64,000 nucleotides of DNA from Catonella morbi ATCC 51271 (GCF_000160035.2 NZ_KI535371.1:1-64000), one strand, 5' to 3'. Shown: positions 7,354 to 16,938, numbered from the stretch's first letter. Translations and numbers: made by a program. The notes: generated from the sequence alone by a model not told the origin.

Positions 7354-9381
7354 ATGGATGCTTTAACAATTTCAGTACCGGTTTGTGCGGTGATTGCACT
7401 GATTTTTGCCTATAGTCTGGCAAAATGGATAGGGAGTATGGATAGCGGAACCGATAGGATGAAGGAAATATCGGGTTATATCCATGAGGGAGCTATGGCC
7501 TTCCTCAGGCGTGAGTACAAAACTATGGTTATCGTGGTTGCTGTACTCTTTGTGCTCATCGGAGTACTTTTAAATAGCTGGGTTACAGCTGTACTTTATG
7601 TTGTAGGTGCACTTCTTTCGGTACTTGCAGGTTACTTTGGTATGACGGTAGCTACCAAAGGAAATGTAAGGACAGCCAATGCGGCTAAAGAAGGCGGTAT
7701 GGTAAAGGCTCTTAAGGTGGCCTTCCGTTCAGGTGCGGTTATGGGACTATGTGTAACAGGACTTGGACTTCTTGGCCTTGGAGTTGTGTTTGTAGCTATG
7801 GGAGTGGATTCTGCACAGGTTATCACAGGCTTTGGTCTGGGAGCTTCTTCTATGGCTCTCTTTGGTCGTGTAGGCGGCGGTATCTACACAAAGGCTGCCG
7901 ATGTGGGAGCTGACCTTGTAGGTAAGGTAGAGGCAGGCATACCGGAAGATGATCCGAGAAACCCTGCTGTTATCGCAGATAATGTAGGTGACAACGTAGG
8001 AGATGTGGCAGGTATGGGGTCTGACCTATTTGAATCCTATGTAGGCTCTATTATTTCGGCTATCACCTTAGCTGTGGTTATTCCAAAGATTACACCGCAG
8101 ATAGGGGAGGCATTTGAGCTTAATCCGCTTATGGGTTCACTTTTTCCTTTGCTTCTTTCGGCAATCGGAATTATTGCATCCATACTCGGAATTATGTTTG
8201 TAAGAGGAAAAGAGGGAGGTAATCCGGCATCGGCACTTAATGCGGGAACTTATGTCAGCGGTGTTATAGTTATCGCAGCCTCATTTATAATGAGTAAGCT
8301 TTTGTTAAACTCTTATAATCCTGCGATAGCAATCATAGCAGGACTTGTGGTAGGCATAGCCATAGGTAAGCTTACTGAAATCTATACTTCAGGCGATTAT
8401 AAGCATGTTAAAAAGATAGCGGAGCAGTCTCAGACAGGCTCGGCAACCACTATTATATCCGGACTCGGTGTAGGTATGATGTCTACACTCTGGCCTATTG
8501 TCTGTGTTGCTTTAGGTATTCTTGTTGCAAATGCTTTTGCGGGGCTTTACGGTATAGCACTTGCGGCAGTGGGCATGCTTTCAACTACGGCTATGACTGT
8601 TGCGGTAGATGCCTATGGTCCTGTTTCTGATAATGCGGGCGGTATAGCCGAAATGTGCGAACTTCCTCATGAAGTCAGGGAAATTACGGATAAGCTGGAT
8701 GCGGTAGGTAATACTACAGCAGCTATAGGTAAGGGTTTTGCCATTGGTTCAGCGGCACTTACGGCACTTGCGCTTTTTGCCTCATATTCACAGGTAGCAA
8801 AGCTTGATTCCATAAGCCTTTTGGATCCTCTTGTAATAGCGGGACTTTTTATAGGAGCCATGCTTCCTTTCCTGTTCTCAGCTATGACTATGAATTCGGT
8901 GGGCAGGGCTGCAAATGAGATGATAGAAGAGGTTAGAAGACAGTTTAAGGAAGATAAGGGTATAATGGAAGGCACATCTAAGCCTGACTATGCAAAGTGT
9001 GTAGATATTTCAACCAAGGCTGCTCTTAAGGAAATGATACTTCCGGGACTTATGGCTATAGCGGCTCCGCTTGCCGTAGGTATAGTTATGGGAACCGAGG
9101 CACTTGGCGGTATGCTTGCAGGTGCGCTTTCATCGGGAGTACTTCTTGCAATTATGATGTCAAATGCGGGCGGTGCCTGGGATAATGCCAAGAAGTATAT
9201 AGAAGAAGGGCATTTCGGAGGAAAGGGAAGCAATCCACACAAGGCAGCGGTAGTAGGTGATACGGTAGGTGATCCTTTCAAAGATACCTCAGGTCCGTCT
9301 ATAAATATTCTTATTAAACTGATGACAATAGTTGCTGTTGTATTTGCTCCGCTTTTCGTAGCTATAGGCGGTTTACTTTAA
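7354..9381 (+). CDS. hppA: Ion-translocating membrane pyrophosphatase
   Basis: A 675-residue membrane-bound pyrophosphatase with about 16 transmembrane helices that hydrolyses PPi and pumps H+ or Na+ outward. The PPi/Mg site shows as [20 protein letters not shown] (about 205-224), [16 protein letters not shown] (about 425-440) and [17 protein letters not shown] near 630. The sequence [19 protein letters not shown] carries Ala after GNTTA, the signature of the K+-dependent branch; K+-independent enzymes have Lys there. Whether H+ or Na+ is pumped cannot be settled by eye. The presence of this pump beside a possibly PPi-linked phosphofructokinase (18735-19898) fits anaerobic energy saving with pyrophosphate. 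Confidence 0.96.
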   Translation: MDALTISVPVCAVIALIFAYSLAKWIGSMDSGTDRMKEISGYIHEGAMAFLRREYKTMVIVVAVLFVLIGVLLNSWVTAVLYVVGALLSVLAGYFGMTVATKGNVRTANAAKEGGMVKALKVAFRSGAVMGLCVTGLGLLGLGVVFVAMGVDSAQVITGFGLGASSMALFGRVGGGIYTKAADVGADLVGKVEAGIPEDDPRNPAVIADNVGDNVGDVAGMGSDLFESYVGSIISAITLAVVIPKITPQIGEAFELNPLMGSLFPLLLSAIGIIASILGIMFVRGKEGGNPASALNAGTYVSGVIVIAASFIMSKLLLNSYNPAIAIIAGLVVGIAIGKLTEIYTSGDYKHVKKIAEQSQTGSATTIISGLGVGMMSTLWPIVCVALGILVANAFAGLYGIALAAVGMLSTTAMTVAVDAYGPVSDNAGGIAEMCELPHEVREITDKLDAVGNTTAAIGKGFAIGSAALTALALFASYSQVAKLDSISLLDPLVIAGLFIGAMLPFLFSAMTMNSVGRAANEMIEEVRRQFKEDKGIMEGTSKPDYAKCVDISTKAALKEMILPGLMAIAAPLAVGIVMGTEALGGMLAGALSSGVLLAIMMSNAGGAWDNAKKYIEEGHFGGKGSNPHKAAVVGDTVGDPFKDTSGPSINILIKLMTIVAVVFAPLFVAIGGLL

Positions 9382-9472
9382 CCGTAATTTGAATTAAATG
9401 TTAGCATTGAAAAATGCAGTTATTAGTGATAACATAAACCTATAGATGTTGATAGGGAATAAATAGTTAATA

Positions 9473-9519
9473 AGGCATCTGTTTTAATAAAATTAAGGCA
9501 GGTGCCTCTGTTATTTTTC
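9473..9519 (+). terminator. Terminator after hppA
   Basis: AGGCATCTG (9473-9481) pairs with CAGGTGCCT (9499-9507), one G-U, followed by CTGTTATTTTTCTTT. Confidence 0.7.
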
Positions 9520-9562
9520 TTTAATAAAAAATATCTTTTGACACCCACATCATCTTATTTAA

Positions 9563-9621
9563 GAAAAATCTCTCCGAGGGATGCACAGCTTACGAAAGGG
9601 AAGTTTGCCTTACAGTACCGC
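9563..9621 (+). repeat. Interspersed repeat, copy 2
   Basis: It begins GAAAAATCTCTCCGAGGG and runs through GATGCACAGCTTACG, AAAGGGAAG and TTTGCCTTACAGTACCG. About 88% of positions agree with copy 3 at 35871 by eye. It lacks the GCGAAGT hairpin tail and instead runs into the start of the DUF1287 gene. Confidence 0.7.
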
Positions 9622-9647
9622 TGTTTATGAAAGTTGTTGAGGTGGAT

Positions 9648-10322
9648 ATGAAAAATAATAAAATAAAAATTTTTGCTGTTTGCCTTATTTCCGTTTTGAT
9701 AATAGTCTTAGGTATAGGAATATATATGCTGTTAAGATATCAACATACCTCAGCAAAAAAACTTGAAAATAAATATCAGAGGGCTGTTACAAAATATATA
9801 AGCCCTTCGGATAAAGACGGTGATAAAATAGACGACCAAAGTGATATACTTATGGGAGCCTTAGCCTATGTAGAAACCAGGCCAAAATATAAAAGTAAGT
9901 ATTATGAAGGTGGCTATCCGACTGATGAGTACGGTGTATGTACAGATGTGGTTGCAAGGGGGTTTCTCGCTGCGGGCTATGACCTGCAAAAGCTTGTAGA
10001 TGAAGATATTGCAAAGAATATCAAGAACTATAATATAGACAAGCCTGATTCCAATATAGACTTTAGAAGAGTAAGAAACTTAAAAGTATATTTTGAACAT
10101 AATGCACAGGTTCTTACTACTGACGTAAACAAAATAGAAGAATGGCAGGGCGGAGATATAGTTATATTTAAGAAACACATTGCCTTGGTTTCAGACAGAA
10201 GAAATAAGAACGGAGTGCCTTACATTATCCATCATAACGATCCCTGGCAGCTTAGATACGAAGAAGATGTACTTGCTACGAGAGGGGATATAGTGGGGCA
10301 TTACAGGTTTCCTAAGGAATGA
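9648..10322 (+). CDS. DUF1287 family protein, membrane-anchored, papain-like fold
   Basis: A 224-residue protein with an N-terminal membrane anchor (about 6-26) and an extracytoplasmic DUF1287 domain (PF06940). Family landmarks are ALAYVETRPKY, the GVCTDVVARGF block with its Cys (about residue 97), GGDIVIFKKHIALVSDRR with a His (about 180) and IIHHNDPWQ. Cys followed by His in this order resembles NlpC/CHAP-type amidases, so peptidoglycan or amide hydrolysis is a reasonable guess, but the activity is not established. ATG 9648 is preferred to 9627 because GAGGTG lies 5 bases upstream. It may be cotranscribed with the cupin gene 35 bases on. Confidence 0.8.
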   Translation: MKNNKIKIFAVCLISVLIIVLGIGIYMLLRYQHTSAKKLENKYQRAVTKYISPSDKDGDKIDDQSDILMGALAYVETRPKYKSKYYEGGYPTDEYGVCTDVVARGFLAAGYDLQKLVDEDIAKNIKNYNIDKPDSNIDFRRVRNLKVYFEHNAQVLTTDVNKIEEWQGGDIVIFKKHIALVSDRRNKNGVPYIIHHNDPWQLRYEEDVLATRGDIVGHYRFPKE

Positions 10323-10357
10323 AGATTAGGTTAATGAAAAACAGGAGAAGAATAGCT

Positions 10358-10645
10358 ATGGAAAAACATTTTTTAGATCCGAATACCTTGCTTGGAAGAA
10401 TCGTTACAAGTAAAGATAAATATGAGGTAGTACATTTATCTTTGAAAGCCGGCAATGAAGTGCCTGAGTATAAAAATGAGGCAGAAATTTTAATCTTTGT
10501 AATAGAAGGCGAAATTTTACTTATGACAGATGAGGCTGTTACACTAAAAAGCCTTGAACTGCTTGAAATACCGGCTAATATAGCACATAGGATGATAGCG
10601 GTTAAAGACAGTCAGGTAATGGCGGTAAAGATTAAAGCGGTGTAA
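10358..10645 (+). CDS. Small cupin-domain protein
   Basis: A 95-residue single-domain cupin. It shows the double-stranded beta-helix pattern with LKAGNEVPEY, AEILIFVIEGEILLM and LELLEIPANIAHRMIA, equivalent to the two cupin motifs. The usual metal-binding HxH of motif 1 is replaced by NEVPEY, although His is kept in motif 2, so metal binding is doubtful. ATG 10358 is chosen since AGGAGAAG lies just upstream; the frame is open further back to 10319 and would overlap the previous gene. It lies between a DUF1287 protein and murD; the ligand is unknown. Confidence 0.75.
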   Translation: MEKHFLDPNTLLGRIVTSKDKYEVVHLSLKAGNEVPEYKNEAEILIFVIEGEILLMTDEAVTLKSLELLEIPANIAHRMIAVKDSQVMAVKIKAV

Positions 10646-10685
10646 AAAGAGTTATTGAGAGTAATTAAGTCAGAAAGGCAGACTC

Positions 10686-12089
10686 ATGGAAAATAAGCTT
10701 ATAAAGGCATTAAAAGAAGAAATATCAGGGAAAAAGGTACTCATTCTGGGCTTTGGCAGAGAAGGAAAGCTGAACCTTGAAGTAGTGGCGAGGGCAGGCG
10801 GAGTAAGTGAGCTTGCTATAGCAGACCAAAATGAGATTAACATAGAAGAAGTTACTGAAATAGCAGGTAAAGCTGTATCAAATATCAAGACTATTACAGG
10901 GACAGATTATCTGGCTCATATAGATGAATTTGAAATAGTGTTTAAAAGTCCGGGAGTAGTCCTGCCTAAACCGTTTTCAGAGTACAAAGCACTTATTACA
11001 TCTCAGGCTGAGTATTTCCTAAAGGTTTACGGAAGTCAGACCATAGGTGTAACAGGTACCAAGGGAAAAAGTACTACCACAACCCTCATCTACCATGAGT
11101 TAAAAGAAAACGGTTTTGATGCTCTTTTGGTCGGAAACATAGGTATTCCAGCCTTTCGCCTGATAGATGAAATAAAAGAAAACACGAAAATAGTTTTTGA
11201 ACTTTCCTGCCACCAGCTTGAATATGGGAAATATTCACCTCATATAGGAGTGTACCTGAATGTTTTCCCCGAACATCTTGACCACTATGGAAGCTTTGAA
11301 AAATACAGGGCCTCAAAAGAAAATATCTACAAGAATCAGAGTGAGAAAGATAAACTTTACTGCGGTACAGGTGTTATCCCAAAAGAAGGTGAGGCAAAGT
11401 CAGCTGTTACGGTAATCTATGATTTTAATCGTGATGATAAAGTATTTGAAAATGATGAGCATGTTACTACATTTGTAGAAGATGACTTTATATCTCACAA
11501 AACCTATACTACAGGAATAAATGAAGATGAAATAAGCTTAAAGGGCTTTCATAATTTCTTTGATATCGCAGTAGCTTTTGCGGTTTGCACGGATTTGGGA
11601 GTATCTGTGGAAGGCTTTAACAAGGCGCTTAAAACTTATAAAACCCTTCCGCACCGCCTAGAATTTGTGGGAAATATTGATGGAATTAAATTTTATGATG
11701 ACTCTATTTCCACCATTCCTGCCACAGCAATAGAAGCCATGAACACAATAAAAGACACAGACACTGTTATTATAGGCGGGATGGACAGAGGGATAGATTA
11801 TGAGCCTCTTATTAAATATCTTGAAACTTCGACTGTGCCAAATATCATCCTTATGGAGACTACAGGAGCAAGGATAAAGGAAGAGGTGAAAATGGGTTAT
11901 ATGGAGCTTAACAACTCGGAAAGGCTTCATCTTGTAGATAATCTTGAAGAGGCGGTAAAACTTGCTAAAAAACTTACCAAAAAAGGAAAATCCTGTATAA
12001 TGAGTCCTGCGGCTGCAAGCTATGGCATTTTTAAGAACTTTGAAGAAAGAGGAGAAGTTTTTAAAAGGCTTGTGAAAGGGGAAATATAA
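10686..12089 (+). CDS. murD: UDP-N-acetylmuramoyl-L-alanine--D-glutamate ligase
   Basis: A 467-residue Mur ligase that adds D-Glu to UDP-MurNAc-L-Ala in the cytoplasm. The N-terminal Rossmann region has VLILGFGREGK (about 17-27); the ATP loop is GVTGTKGKSTTT (about 120-131). Further family positions are VFELSCHQLEY, NVFPEHLDHYGSFEKY and the C-terminal PHRLEFVG, FYDDSISTIPATAIEAM and SPAAASYGIFKNFEERG blocks typical of MurD. It lies outside a dcw cluster, alone between a cupin gene and an MFS gene, so it could be a second MurD; the window cannot show this. Confidence 0.88.
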   Translation: MENKLIKALKEEISGKKVLILGFGREGKLNLEVVARAGGVSELAIADQNEINIEEVTEIAGKAVSNIKTITGTDYLAHIDEFEIVFKSPGVVLPKPFSEYKALITSQAEYFLKVYGSQTIGVTGTKGKSTTTTLIYHELKENGFDALLVGNIGIPAFRLIDEIKENTKIVFELSCHQLEYGKYSPHIGVYLNVFPEHLDHYGSFEKYRASKENIYKNQSEKDKLYCGTGVIPKEGEAKSAVTVIYDFNRDDKVFENDEHVTTFVEDDFISHKTYTTGINEDEISLKGFHNFFDIAVAFAVCTDLGVSVEGFNKALKTYKTLPHRLEFVGNIDGIKFYDDSISTIPATAIEAMNTIKDTDTVIIGGMDRGIDYEPLIKYLETSTVPNIILMETTGARIKEEVKMGYMELNNSERLHLVDNLEEAVKLAKKLTKKGKSCIMSPAAASYGIFKNFEERGEVFKRLVKGEI

Positions 12090-12166
12090 GTAAATATCAT
12101 TTAAATATCCGAATATCTGCTTATAATTCCGTGTAAATAAAACTCTAATTTGAATAAAAGATATGA

Positions 12167-12195
12167 TTGATAATCGCGCTTATTTGTTTTATCAT
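12167..12195 (+). promoter_or_regulatory. Promoter of the MFS transporter gene
   Basis: TTGATA (12167-12172), 17 bases, TATCAT (12190-12195), about 46 bases before the start codon. Confidence 0.55.
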
Positions 12196-12241
12196 GATAT
12201 TGACCGGATGTAAAATATAAAGCTGAGGACTTGGTGGAGAA

Positions 12242-13426
12242 ATGGAAGAAAAGAAGAATCTTACACTTAATTATGTGGCTATACAAATAGGCATGTGGGC
12301 GATGTATGCACCTCTTATGGGATACACATCGGTATTTTTGCTTGCAAAGGGTTTTTCCAATACGAAAGTTGGAATAATTTCAGGTTTAGGCTGCATAATT
12401 TCAGCAGTTTTACAGGCAATAGTTTCAGGTTATGCAGATAAAGAAAAAAGTAAGTCCGTTAAAACCCTTCTTATTATGTTTGCGGGGCTACAGATTGTTT
12501 TAGCAGTGGTTTTGCTTGCTTTAGGCAATAATTTTGTACTTGCTATTGGCATAATATTCGGCTCGCTGATATCTATTATGCAGCTTATGGTTCCGCTGAC
12601 AAATTCCATAGCTATGGAAATGATGAATCAGGGGAAGGAAATCAATTATGGGGCTGCAAGAGGAACTGCATCAATGATGTATGCTCTTTTAGTAAATGCA
12701 ATGGGTATCTTTGCCAAGGGAGATAATCTTAGTATAGTTCCTATAGCCACCATATTATCTGCATCTATTCTGCTGGCAGGTACAGTTTTATTTCCTTTTA
12801 AGAAGGCTGTTAGAATTGCAGATAGCGGAACAGAGAGGAAGACAGATACAAAACCGTTCTTAATCAAGTATCCTAAAATAGCTTTGTTTGTACTGGGTGC
12901 TATTTGTGCCTATGTGGGACATAATCTGATAAATGTATTTTTATTTCAAATAGTTACCCTTAAAGGCGGAACTCATGTGAATATGGGTATTTGTCTGTCA
13001 ATAGCGGCCGTGTGCGAGATACCTGTGATGTTCGGTTTTGCCTATATGGTTGCAAAGCGTGATAGTTCTGTATGGGTGAGGGTGGGCAGTGTCGGAATTA
13101 TGCTTAAGATAATTCTTACCTTGGTTGTGCCTGATATTATAAGTTTATACGTAGTACAGGTTTGTCAGTTATTCGGTTTTGCTACCTTTGTGGTGGCAAC
13201 AGTATATTATGCAAACTATGCTGTGAAAGAATGTGACAGAGTTAAGGGACAAGCCTATATGACTATGGCAAATACATTGGGAATAGTTTTTGCATCCATG
13301 CTCGGAGGAGTGCTTATAGACAGGTACGGAACCAACGGAATGATGATGGTAGGCTCTGTGATTACAATTATAGGCTGTATTATGATTTTTATATCTACCA
13401 CAAAGAGTAAAGTTGAGGCAGCATAG
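12242..13426 (+). CDS. MFS transporter (MFS_1_like / oligosaccharide-nucleoside symporter type)
   Basis: A 394-residue protein with 12 predicted transmembrane helices of the major facilitator superfamily, closest in style to the LacY-like MFS_1_like group (PF12832). The first helix pair ends at FSNTKVGIISGLGCIISAVL and the A-like loop GYADKEKSKS lies at about 63-72; a second-half loop falls around 275-282 (AKRDSSVW). GGTGGAG lies 5 bases before the ATG. The substrate is unknown. It is followed after 24 bases by a glycosyltransferase gene and may be cotranscribed with it. Confidence 0.85.
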   Translation: MEEKKNLTLNYVAIQIGMWAMYAPLMGYTSVFLLAKGFSNTKVGIISGLGCIISAVLQAIVSGYADKEKSKSVKTLLIMFAGLQIVLAVVLLALGNNFVLAIGIIFGSLISIMQLMVPLTNSIAMEMMNQGKEINYGAARGTASMMYALLVNAMGIFAKGDNLSIVPIATILSASILLAGTVLFPFKKAVRIADSGTERKTDTKPFLIKYPKIALFVLGAICAYVGHNLINVFLFQIVTLKGGTHVNMGICLSIAAVCEIPVMFGFAYMVAKRDSSVWVRVGSVGIMLKIILTLVVPDIISLYVVQVCQLFGFATFVVATVYYANYAVKECDRVKGQAYMTMANTLGIVFASMLGGVLIDRYGTNGMMMVGSVITIIGCIMIFISTTKSKVEAA

Positions 13427-13450
13427 TTATAAAGCTGATTGGGAGGATGT

Positions 13451-14440
13451 ATGCGGGAAAGTATAACTGTTAGCGTGTGTATGATAGTAAAGAATGAGGA
13501 AAAAGTTCTGGCTCGCTGTCTGGATTCTCTTAAGGGGCTGTATGAAGAGCTTATCATAGTAGATACAGGTTCTACTGATTCAACCAAGGAGATTGCAGCC
13601 GGATATACAGATAAGATTTATGATTTTGCCTGGACAGGAAGTTTTTCTGATGCAAGGAATTTTTCATTTTCAAAGGCAACTATGGAATATATATATTCAG
13701 CCGATGCTGATGAAATATTAAACGAAGAAAACAGGCAAAAGTTTTTGGAGTTGAAACAATGTCTGCTTCCTGAAATAGATATAGTGCAAATGATATATAC
13801 CAACCAGTTGGAATTTAATACTACGTACAACTATGATGAAGAACTGAGACCTAAGCTGTACAAAAGGCTAAGGACCTTTGAATGGATAGAGCCTCTGCAT
13901 GAACAGGTAAGGCTTGAGACTGTAGTCTATGACAGTGAGATTAAAATTACTCATGCACCTGAAAATAATCACAGCAAGCGTGATTTTTCCTGCTACAAGA
14001 AGCTTATAGAATCAGGAGAAAAGCTTAGTAAACATTTATTTGAAATGTATGTGAGAGAACTCTACATAGCAGGAGATGAGAGTGATTTTATTGAAGCTGA
14101 ACCGTATTTTTCAAGGGAAATAGAAATAAGGGAAAGTGTGGATGAGGTAGTAATGGCAGCTCTTGTTTTAATCAGGGCAGCCGGATATCAGAGAAATACG
14201 CTTTGTTTACTTAAATATTCCTCAAGGATATTTGCACTTGCTGCCGAGCCTTCGGCAGGAGTATCAATACCTTCTGAGCTTTGCTATGAGCTTGGGGAGT
14301 ATTATCTTGGAGTTAATGATAAGGCGGAAGCAAAAATGTGGTTTACCAATGCTCTTACCGAAACAGAGAGCCTTGTAAGCCTTGACTGCGGGGATAAGCT
14401 TCCGAAAGAGAGATTAAAAGAGCTGGAGGGGACTGAATAA
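13451..14440 (+). CDS. Family 2 glycosyltransferase with helical C-terminal region
   Basis: A 329-residue GT-A fold enzyme. The N-terminal domain has SVCMIVKNEEKVLARCLDSL (about 5-24), the nucleotide-binding DTGSTDSTKEIA (about 39-50) and the DxD metal site in YSADADEIL (about 82-90). EWIEPLHEQVR is typical of the SunS-like group of GT2 enzymes, whose C-terminal half (about 190-329) is all-helical and TPR-like, as here. Members transfer a sugar from a nucleotide sugar to a protein or surface polymer. The TTG at 13439 was rejected because GGGAGG (13441-13446) serves ATG 13451. The acceptor is unknown. Confidence 0.85.
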   Translation: MRESITVSVCMIVKNEEKVLARCLDSLKGLYEELIIVDTGSTDSTKEIAAGYTDKIYDFAWTGSFSDARNFSFSKATMEYIYSADADEILNEENRQKFLELKQCLLPEIDIVQMIYTNQLEFNTTYNYDEELRPKLYKRLRTFEWIEPLHEQVRLETVVYDSEIKITHAPENNHSKRDFSCYKKLIESGEKLSKHLFEMYVRELYIAGDESDFIEAEPYFSREIEIRESVDEVVMAALVLIRAAGYQRNTLCLLKYSSRIFALAAEPSAGVSIPSELCYELGEYYLGVNDKAEAKMWFTNALTETESLVSLDCGDKLPKERLKELEGTE

Positions 14441-14472
14441 CAAGTTAAACATAAAAATAAAAGAGGAACCAT

Positions 14473-15426
14473 ATGTATATAGAGAGCAAAAAACTGAGCA
14501 AGGCTGTGAGGGGAAATATAAATCAGAATAAATTTACATATTATTCCAAGGCTGTACTTTTACAGCTTATGTTGACTACAGCCGGTAGTTTTCTACTCAG
14601 ATTTATATTCAAACTGGCACTTGTAAGTGCAGGTCAGGAAAACTTCACTGCGCATAATTTTATAGACATAATTAATGAGCCTTTAAGCTTTATTCTGTTA
14701 ATTATATTTATTATGTTACTAAGCGTGCTTACTTTGTTTGAGTTTTCTGTCTTAACTCTTATGGTTTACTGCTCATATAAAAAAGTGCATTTTTTATGGA
14801 AAGAAAATATTAAAAATGCTTTCTTAAAATGGAGGAACTTTAACTTCAAGCAACTGTTTTTCTTTGTAGTATATTTTGTCTTAATGATACCACTGTCTAA
14901 CCTGGGAATGAGTTCGGTATTTTCGGAAAAATTTTTTATACCTAAGTTCATAACCGAGGAACTTATGAAAACTTTAGGCGGAAAGGTTATATATATTAGC
15001 TTTCTCCTTATTTGCGGTTACATTAATCTCCGCCTGATATTTTCCGTTCCGCTAACAGTTATTAATAACCGTCCGTTTTCATACAATATGAAGAGAAGTT
15101 TTGAATTTACTAAAAAAGGCAAATTCAAACTGATGCTGATATGGCTTAAATTTGGTCTTATTATGCTCTTTGTCGGGGGATTTTTCTTGGGCTTAAATAC
15201 TTTTATATTTGAGCTTTTGGATGAATCGGGTAAGGTGGCTGTATATAACAGCATCTTTTATACCATAACCCGTATAATTTTTTTCTTTTTCATAGTAATA
15301 TCCAAGTTGGTTATCATATCTTCCATAGTGAAGCTTATAATAGACAATGACGAGCCACTTTCTTTCAAAGTTGCGCCATATGAAAGTTTTGGAATAAAAA
15401 ACGAAAGAAACTTGCTGCCTGCATAA
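14473..15426 (+). CDS. Membrane domain of a glycerophosphodiester phosphodiesterase, 5' part of a frameshifted gene
   Basis: The first 317 codons encode the polytopic region (GPDPase_memb type, PF10110) with about six hydrophobic segments, normally fused to a C-terminal GDPD domain. Here the reading frame ends at TAA 15424-15426. The -1 frame just downstream continues with a transmembrane helix and the catalytic domain (15468-16244). The break coincides with the heptamer A AAA AAC at 15396-15402, in phase for -1 slippage. A fused product would be about 590 residues, the normal family length. A true mutation, a sequencing error in the A6 run, or programmed frameshifting would each give this picture. 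Confidence 0.75.
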   Translation: MYIESKKLSKAVRGNINQNKFTYYSKAVLLQLMLTTAGSFLLRFIFKLALVSAGQENFTAHNFIDIINEPLSFILLIIFIMLLSVLTLFEFSVLTLMVYCSYKKVHFLWKENIKNAFLKWRNFNFKQLFFFVVYFVLMIPLSNLGMSSVFSEKFFIPKFITEELMKTLGGKVIYISFLLICGYINLRLIFSVPLTVINNRPFSYNMKRSFEFTKKGKFKLMLIWLKFGLIMLFVGGFFLGLNTFIFELLDESGKVAVYNSIFYTITRIIFFFFIVISKLVIISSIVKLIIDNDEPLSFKVAPYESFGIKNERNLLPA

Positions 15427-15439
15427 GTATAATACTTAT
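15396..15439 (+). promoter_or_regulatory. Candidate -1 frameshift site: slippery heptamer plus downstream hairpin
   Basis: In the frame of the upstream gene the codons are atA AAA AAC, the classical X XXY YYZ slippery heptamer. A -1 slip re-reads the C of AAC and continues CGA AAG AAA CTT, which is the frame of the GDPD domain. A small perfect stem, ATAAGTA/TACTTAT (15423-15439), follows 20 bases later and overlaps the zero-frame stop. It is AT-rich and further away than usual stimulators, so its role is doubtful. Confidence 0.5.
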
Positions 15440-15467
15440 AATTGTACTTGGGCATGTAGGCTATCAG

Positions 15468-16244
15468 ATGTTTTCTGCGGAGCTTAATAATGATGTTCTC
15501 ATAATAGCTCATAGAGGTTATGCCCGGGAAGGTGTGGAAAATTCTATAGAAGCACTGGAGGGAGCTGCAAAGGCCGGAGCGGACTACGTGGAGGTTGATA
15601 TACTTTTAACAAAAGATAATAAGTTCGTAGTAATGCATGATTTCAATTTAAAACGTCTTGCAGGTATAAAGAAAAAAGTAAAGGATATGAATTTTGATGA
15701 GGTTGTAGGGCTTACTATAAGGCAGGGTGACTTTGTGAGCCACATACCTTCCTTTGAGGAGTTTGTAAAACGGGCAAAAGAGCTGAACATGAAGCTTTTG
15801 GTAGAGCTTAAGCCACATGGCGGTGAACCTGAAAACTATGCGGAGCTTTTTATAAATGAAATGAAGAGGCTGAATGTTGACAGAACTTATAAAGCCATGT
15901 CCGGCAATCTGGAAATTATGGAAGAGATAGAAACCCTTGCTCCGGAAATAGAAACAGGCCATATAATAGCTTTGCAGTTTGGGGTATTTGCGGATGAAAA
16001 TGTGGATTTCTTTGTAATAGAAGATTTTACTTTTAATGATATATTAAATAATGATGCTAAGGAAAAAGGCAAGGATATCTTTGTATGGACAATTAATGAC
16101 AGCGAGACAATAACAAAATACCTACACAAGCCTGTAGAAGGCATTATAACCGATTATCCTGACCTGGTTGCGGAAGAAATTGAAAATGAAGATGATGATT
16201 ATTTTGAGAAATTATACCGGCTGTTATCTCAAGGATTTAAGTAA
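15468..16244 (+). CDS. Glycerophosphodiester phosphodiesterase catalytic domain, 3' part of the frameshifted gene
   Basis: A 258-residue open frame with the GDPD TIM-barrel signature: IIAHRGYAREGVENSIEAL (catalytic His and Arg, Glu for metal), DYVEVDILLTKDNKFVVMHD (metal Glu/Asp and second catalytic His), LLVELKPHGG and WTINDSETI. It hydrolyses glycerophosphodiesters to glycerol 3-phosphate and alcohol. The ATG at 15468 has only a weak TAGG upstream. In the same frame, codons from 15402 encode a missing hydrophobic anchor (LAACISIILIIVLGHVGYQ), which shows that the natural protein is continuous with the membrane domain upstream. If translated only from 15468 it would be a soluble cytoplasmic enzyme. 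Confidence 0.85.
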   Translation: MFSAELNNDVLIIAHRGYAREGVENSIEALEGAAKAGADYVEVDILLTKDNKFVVMHDFNLKRLAGIKKKVKDMNFDEVVGLTIRQGDFVSHIPSFEEFVKRAKELNMKLLVELKPHGGEPENYAELFINEMKRLNVDRTYKAMSGNLEIMEEIETLAPEIETGHIIALQFGVFADENVDFFVIEDFTFNDILNNDAKEKGKDIFVWTINDSETITKYLHKPVEGIITDYPDLVAEEIENEDDDYFEKLYRLLSQGFK

Positions 16245-16346
16245 ATTTATCCGAGAAAAACCTTGTTAAGACCAAATTTATTGACATTGCTTATATATGC
16301 GGATATAATGTATATCAAGCATTTAATATTGAAAGGGTATTTAGAG

Positions 16347-16823
16347 ATGGCAAAAATTATTGAAGTTCGCAATGATATAATTTCTATCGGAACTGATTAC
16401 AATACTATCGAAGAAGTCCGTGCTTCTGACTTAAACTTTGTTCCTCATTTAGGAGATGAGGTGGAGATATTCAGGACGGATACCAGAACTATTGTAAGCA
16501 GGATTGAAAGAAGAAATGATTTTCCGGCGGGTGGAATAAATATAAATATGAATCAGGTACAAAATAATCCGCAGGTACAAAATCAACAACAAGGTGTAGG
16601 CCCCGTCTATGCTTCTGGCAGGGTCGTTAATAAGCTTGTATATGTTCTCTTGGCTATTTTCTTAGGTGGAATAGGAGGACAAAAATTCTATGCCGGCAGA
16701 TGGGGACTGGGTATTCTTTGCCTTATTTTTTGTTGGACAGGACTCCCTTCTGTCATTGGTGTTATAGAAGGAATACTTGTTGCATTAAGACCGTCGGATC
16801 CTAACGGAAATCTTGTACTTTGA
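16347..16823 (+). CDS. TM2 domain-containing protein
   Basis: A 158-residue protein. Residues 1-60 form a small beta-rich domain (AKIIEVRNDIISIGTDYN...), 61-85 a low-complexity Asn/Gln linker, and 90-150 a TM2 domain with two hydrophobic segments joined by the diagnostic GGIGGQKFYAGRWGLGIL turn. TM2 proteins are small inner-membrane proteins without a settled function in bacteria. ATG 16347 is preferred because the domain begins there and the 28 codons before it are unlike the family; AAAGGG lies somewhat far (about 9 bases) upstream. It stands alone. Confidence 0.85.
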   Translation: MAKIIEVRNDIISIGTDYNTIEEVRASDLNFVPHLGDEVEIFRTDTRTIVSRIERRNDFPAGGININMNQVQNNPQVQNQQQGVGPVYASGRVVNKLVYVLLAIFLGGIGGQKFYAGRWGLGILCLIFCWTGLPSVIGVIEGILVALRPSDPNGNLVL

Positions 16824-16859
16824 TAAATTCAAAAAAGTTTCGTAAGAACATTATAAAAC

Positions 16860-16906
16860 AATGCTAAGTCAAAGCTTATAACTCAGACTTAGCATTATTT
16901 ATTTTA
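16860..16906. terminator. Terminator between TM2 and WG-repeat genes
   Basis: AATGCTAAGTC (16860-16870) pairs perfectly with GACTTAGCATT (16886-16896), followed by ATTTATTTTA. It lies between two convergent genes. Confidence 0.85.
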
Positions 16907-16938
16907 CTTCAAAATTTTGTTCTGTTTCTTTATTAGTA

